From Bog-473 sp963828505 (lineage in GTDB: Bacteria > Actinomycetota > Acidimicrobiia > Acidimicrobiales > RAAP-2): a stretch of 64,000 nucleotides of DNA. Of the stretch, positions 61,010 through 64,000 are shown one piece after another. The position numbers and the translations under genes were made by a program. The stretch lies in the NCBI GenBank assembly GCA_963828505.1, contig CAWHFM010000019.1, forward strand, positions 1 to 64,000. Reading direction: 5' to 3'. Below the pieces are notes generated by a model, which worked only from the letters and a program-made list of their open reading frames with translations, was not told the origin of the DNA and did no database searches. Position 1 is the stretch's first letter, and every line of letters starts with the position of its first letter.

Positions 61010-61865
61010 GGGGCAACTCTGCCAGGTGCGGCGCGGCGGACCGGTTCCTCCGCGCCGACGCCAGGGCGGGACCGGCGAGGCGGGCCCCCACGTAGAAGGC
61101 GAAGCTCAACGCGACGATGGGCACGCTCGGCTCGACGCTGGGGAACTGGAAGCTGATCAGGAGACCGCCGTCGGCCGCGACGACGGCCAGCGCAATGGAG
61201 AGCAGCGTGACGGGTACCGGGCTCTTGCTGAGCCGCTGCGCCGCCGCTGCCGGCGTGATGACCAGGCTGAGGACGAGCAACGTGCCCACGATCTGTGCCG
61301 CCTCGGTCACCGTGATGGCCAGCACGTAGAGGAAGGCGATACCGAGCAGCCCCGTCGGCACGCCCCGGGCCCGGGCCACGTCGGGGTCGACGGAGGAGAA
61401 CAGGAGCGGGCGCCAGACGGCGACGAGGCCGATGGTCACGACCGCCGCAATGACGGCCAGCAGGAGGATCTGCCCCGAGCTGATGCCGAAGATGTTCCCG
61501 AAGAGGATGTTGAGGGCCTCGCTGGCGTAGCCGTGGTAGTCGCCGAGCAGGAAGACCCCGAGTCCCAACCCGGCGGCGAGGATCACGCCGATCGTCGAGT
61601 CGCGCTCGGAGACCTCCTGGCCCAGGGCCCCGATGAGGGTGGCGACGACCACCGCGCCCACCAGCGCCCCGACGACGGGGTTGTCCGCTACGAGCAGGCC
61701 GGCCACGGCGCCGGTGAAGGCGAGCTCGCTCGTGCCGTGCACGGCGAAGGCCATGGATCGAGCGAGGACGAACGGGCCGATCAGCCCGCAGCTGACGGCG
61801 ACGAGGAACGCCGCCTCGAGCGCGTGCTGCGCGAAGCCGAACTGCAGGAAGTAGCCGATGCCCAT
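61002..61865 (-). CDS. znuB: Zinc ABC transporter permease (ZnuB)
   Basis: A 287-aa permease with about eight to nine membrane segments (for example FVLARSMAFAVHGTSELAFT, VAGLLVADNPVVGALVGAVV and FLYVLAITVTEAAQIVGTLL). The SMAFAVHGTSELAFTGAVAG loop is the ABC-3 cytoplasmic coupling region. Follows znuC by 12 bp. Confidence 0.92.
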   Translation of the reverse strand: MGIGYFLQFGFAQHALEAAFLVAVSCGLIGPFVLARSMAFAVHGTSELAFTGAVAGLLVADNPVVGALVGAVVVATLIGALGQEVSERDSTIGVILAAGLGLGVFLLGDYHGYASEALNILFGNIFGISSGQILLLAVIAAVVTIGLVAVWRPLLFSSVDPDVARARGVPTGLLGIAFLYVLAITVTEAAQIVGTLLVLSLVITPAAAAQRLSKSPVPVTLLSIALAVVAADGGLLISFQFPSVEPSVPIVALSFAFYVGARLAGPALASARRNRSAAPHLAELPHG

Positions 61866-61877
61866 GCTGTCCCGGCC

Positions 61878-62804
61878 TCAGGGCGCGTGCTCGTGGTCAT
61901 CGTCATGGTGGTGGTGCGCGTGCGCGCCGGGCTCGGTGGCCAGCGTGTCCTCCGCGCTGACGACGAGATAGCGGTCCCGCACCTTGACCACGTCCACCTC
62001 CGTCCCGTAGAGGTCGCTCAGGCGCTCGCTGGTCAGGATCTCGTCGGGGGTGCCGACCGCCCAGCGGCCCTGCACCAGATAGAGGATGCGGTCGACGTAG
62101 GAGAGGACCGGGTTGATGTCGTGGGTGACGAAGATCACCGGTGTCCCGGCCTGGCGGCGTCGCCCGTCGATGAGACGCGTCACGGCGCGCTGGCTGGCCA
62201 GGTCGAGCGCCAGCAGCGGCTCGTCGCAGAGCAGGACGTGGGGGTCGCCCACGAGCGCCTGGGCAATGCGGAGGCGTTGCTGCTCACCGCCCGAGGTCGC
62301 GCCCACCGGCGAGCGGGCGTAGGCGGTGGCGTCGACGGCGGCCAGCATCTCGTCCACCCGTCGCCGCGTTTCGCGGGCGCGCCCGCGACCGGTCCAACCC
62401 CAGGCGTGACCGTCGGCCCCGAAGCGCACCAGGTCCCGGCCGCGCACGGGCAGGTTGCGGTCGAAGGCCCGCTGCTGGGGCACGTACCCGAGCCGGTGGT
62501 TGCCCCGCCGGGGCGGCTCGCCGTCGATCAGCACGGTGCCGGCCGAGAGGCGCGTGAGGCCGAGCAGCACCTTGAGCAGGGTCGTCTTCCCGGCCCCGTT
62601 GGGACCGAGCACGGCCACGAACTCGCCCGACGCGACCGTCAGGTCGAGCCCTGACCACAGCGTGCGCGCGCCGAGCCTGACCGTCGCCTCGCGCAGCTCG
62701 ACGGGGGGCGGGCGCGGCGAGGGCGGCGCCGCGGTCGGGCGCGGCGAGGTCGGCGCCGCGGGCGGCGCGATCGGTTCGCTCACGGGCTCGTGCCCTTCGC
62801 TCAC
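61878..62804 (-). CDS. znuC: Zinc ABC transporter ATP-binding protein (ZnuC)
   Basis: A 308-aa ATPase; GTG 62,804 overlaps the znuA stop (GTGA). After a Pro-rich leader: Walker A GPNGAGKTTLLK, Q-loop YVPQQRAF, signature SGGEQQRLRIAQAL, Walker B VLLCDEPLLALDLA and switch His IFVTHDINPVL. The His/Asp-rich C terminus (HAHHHHDDDHEH) could bind zinc. Confidence 0.93.
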   Translation of the reverse strand: MSEGHEPVSEPIAPPAAPTSPRPTAAPPSPRPPPVELREATVRLGARTLWSGLDLTVASGEFVAVLGPNGAGKTTLLKVLLGLTRLSAGTVLIDGEPPRRGNHRLGYVPQQRAFDRNLPVRGRDLVRFGADGHAWGWTGRGRARETRRRVDEMLAAVDATAYARSPVGATSGGEQQRLRIAQALVGDPHVLLCDEPLLALDLASQRAVTRLIDGRRRQAGTPVIFVTHDINPVLSYVDRILYLVQGRWAVGTPDEILTSERLSDLYGTEVDVVKVRDRYLVVSAEDTLATEPGAHAHHHHDDDHEHAP

Positions 62805-63748
62805 GGGCTCCGGGCCTCCCGCAGCGCCGCGAGAAGGTGGCGGAGCTGCGACTCCTGCCACTGCTGGAACGTGCGGTCCCCGGCCGGCATGGTCTCGGAC
62901 ACGCCCACGATCTGGATGCCGTGCTGGCGTGCCAGCGCGCGCACCTGTGTGGTGACCGGCGTGACCGTCTGCACGTTGTAGAGGAGCACGTCGATGTCGT
63001 GGCTGGTGATGAGGTGGCGCATGGCCAGCGTGTCGGCCGCGTCGGGGTCGAACCCGTCCTCGACCGCCCGGGCGAAGCCCGGTGGCGTCACCACGTCGAG
63101 CGAGGCCGCGGCGAGCAGGTAGCCGGGGACCCGTTCGGTGTACGCCACCGGCACGTTGTGGAAGTCGCGCTTGATGGTGGACAGCGTGGCGTCGAGAGGG
63201 GCGAGCGAGGCGTCGAACGCGGCCAGGTTCCGGGCGAAGACGGGCGCGTCGTGCGGCGCGGCCTTGGCCAGCGCGCCCTCGATGGCGGAGGCGACCGTGG
63301 GCACCCGCGGCAGGTCGTACCAGAGGTGGGGGTTGGGGTCGGATCCGGTGACGTGGAGCACGGACGCGGCGTCCACCAGGCGCGGGTGTCCCCCGTCGGC
63401 GCCGAGGAGCGATCGCATCCAGGGGTCGTAGTTGGCGCCGTTCTCGATGACGACCTGCGCCCGGGCCAGGAGGGCCGCATCGACCGCGTCGGTCTGGAAG
63501 AGGTGGGGATCCGCCGTGGGGCTCGTGATGAGCGAGGTCACGGTCGCATGGCGCCCCCCGATCTGTGCCGCGATGTTCCCCCAGAAGTTCTCCGCCGCCA
63601 CCACTCCCACCACACCGGTGGAGGCGGCTGACGCCGGCGCCGCCATCGTGAGGCCGAGCGCGCCGAGCGCCGGTGCGGCGACCAGCGCCGCCGCCGTCAC
63701 CAGCCCCGTCACCTTCATCGTCATCGCAGCACGCCGTCTCGGCCTCAT
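62801..63748 (-). CDS. znuA: Zinc ABC transporter substrate-binding protein (ZnuA)
   Basis: About 315 aa from ATG 63,748; ATG 63,724 or 63,718 are alternatives, and no SD is seen. Signal peptide then cluster A-I fold: VVGVVAAENFWGNIAAQIGG, metal His in TSPTADPHLFQTDA and SDPNPHLWYDLP, further acidic/His positions in the second lobe and VGVSETMPAGDRTFQQWQ. The His-rich loop of many ZnuA proteins is absent. First gene of the znu operon. Confidence 0.9.
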   Translation of the reverse strand: MRPRRRAAMTMKVTGLVTAAALVAAPALGALGLTMAAPASAASTGVVGVVAAENFWGNIAAQIGGRHATVTSLITSPTADPHLFQTDAVDAALLARAQVVIENGANYDPWMRSLLGADGGHPRLVDAASVLHVTGSDPNPHLWYDLPRVPTVASAIEGALAKAAPHDAPVFARNLAAFDASLAPLDATLSTIKRDFHNVPVAYTERVPGYLLAAASLDVVTPPGFARAVEDGFDPDAADTLAMRHLITSHDIDVLLYNVQTVTPVTTQVRALARQHGIQIVGVSETMPAGDRTFQQWQESQLRHLLAALREARSP

Positions 63749-63776
63749 AACGGTAACGGTAATCATTTCGGAAAAG
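63747..63776. promoter_or_regulatory. Candidate Zur site over the znuA start
   Basis: On the minus strand GAAATGATTACC and CGTTACCGTTAT lie directly before the proposed znuA ATG. The AT-rich ATGATT and direct CGTTAC/CGTTAT elements recall actinobacterial Zur boxes but the dyad is imperfect. Location before the operon controlled by its own zur gene supports the idea. Confidence 0.4.
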
Positions 63777-63840
63777 AACTTCAAGAGCCTCTTCCCCGGG
63801 ATGAAGCGGAGGACCGGCGTCGGGTCGCCGGGTCGCCGGG

Positions 63841-63941
63841 TCAGGAGCCGGACGAGGGTTGCCGGGTCAGGAGCCGGACGAGCGCGACAAGAGCGACGGC
63901 TCAGGAGCCGGACGAGCGCGGCGGGTCAGGAGCCGGACAGG
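63841..63941. repeat. Four copies of TCAGGAGCCGGACGAG around an SDR stop codon
   Basis: Copies begin at 63,841, 63,867, 63,901 and 63,926 (the last with ACAGG). The rightmost contains the TGA stop of the minus-strand SDR gene, so the repeats derive from duplication of that gene's last codons. Spacing is irregular. Confidence 0.8.
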
Positions 63942-64000
63942 AGCGAGTAGTCGGCGCCCCGGCGCAGGTGGTGGCCGCCGTCGATGCCGAGGGTCTCCCC
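63926..64000 (-). CDS. Short-chain dehydrogenase, C-terminal end only (partial)
   Basis: The last 24 codons on the minus strand read GETLGIDGGHHLRRGADYSL then LSGS and stop at 63,926-63,928. The VTGETL-DGG pattern near the C terminus is typical of SDR reductases. The remainder lies beyond the window. Confidence 0.7.
   Translation of the reverse strand, partial: GETLGIDGGHHLRRGADYSLLSGS

Overview
The window is high-GC DNA with actinobacterial gene content: an actinobacterial-type Tat operon, ferritin-like Tat proteins, DUF4331, a CGNR zinc-finger regulator, a MurD2/MurL pair, and a znu/zur operon. Acidimicrobiia or a relative is my best guess, but nothing here fixes the class. The window has two distinct halves.

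Positions 1-32,041 are an accreted island of integrative elements. It begins inside the 3' end of a tRNA gene (probably tRNA-Thr with a CGT anticodon, judged from the longer copies further in). An intact tyrosine integrase and a small excisionase-like HTH gene follow directly. The same tRNA 3' end recurs, intact or decayed, near 9.65, 15.1, 20.4, 23.5, 27.2, 28.8, possibly 31.0, and 32.0 kb. Most copies follow a related arm of about 200 bp rich in GTCCCAA/TTGGGAC motifs, as expected of successive att junctions. Cargo between the junctions includes two toxin-antitoxin-like pairs, a large membrane-anchored protein of unknown function, an RCC1-repeat secreted protein, a secreted lysozyme-like protein, a DHFR-like reductase, a secreted beta-propeller, and a protein recalling the McrB N-terminal domain. 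Several genes are broken. Three insertion sequences (ISL3, IS30, IS3) and a TniA/TniB-like transposition module have landed inside it. The ISL3 copy has a perfect 8-bp target duplication, and the IS3 copy splits one att junction in two.

Positions 32.3 kb to the end look like chromosomal backbone with dense operons. 32.3-37.2 kb: two ferritin-like proteins and a cupredoxin lie beside tatA, tatB and tatC. 37.6-42.5 kb: a 1,269-aa cyclase/ATPase/TPR protein and a Cys-rich secreted protein. 43.1-46.9 kb: a catabolic run (2-hydroxyacid dehydrogenase, TIM-barrel isomerase, Gfo/Idh/MocA oxidoreductase) headed by remnants of a 2-oxoacid:ferredoxin oxidoreductase. 47.0-51.7 kb: a membrane patatin and a DUF4331 operon with a small Tat-signal protein. 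51.8-55.5 kb: an SDR, a CGNR regulator, a membrane protein and a haem-oxygenase-fold protein. 55.5-59.05 kb: murD2, murL and pgeF. 59.06-60.5 kb: a MerR regulator divergent from a MaoC-type hydratase, with an operator-like palindrome between -35 and -10. 60.6-63.75 kb: znuA-znuC-znuB-zur. The window ends in the 3' end of an SDR gene.

Working links: MurD2 and MurL would add L-Glu to the peptidoglycan precursor and then epimerise it. The Tat proteins probably export at least one ferritin-like protein and the small protein of the DUF4331 operon. Zur would control zinc uptake from its own operon. Starts were chosen from visible ribosome binding sites or stop/start overlaps where possible.
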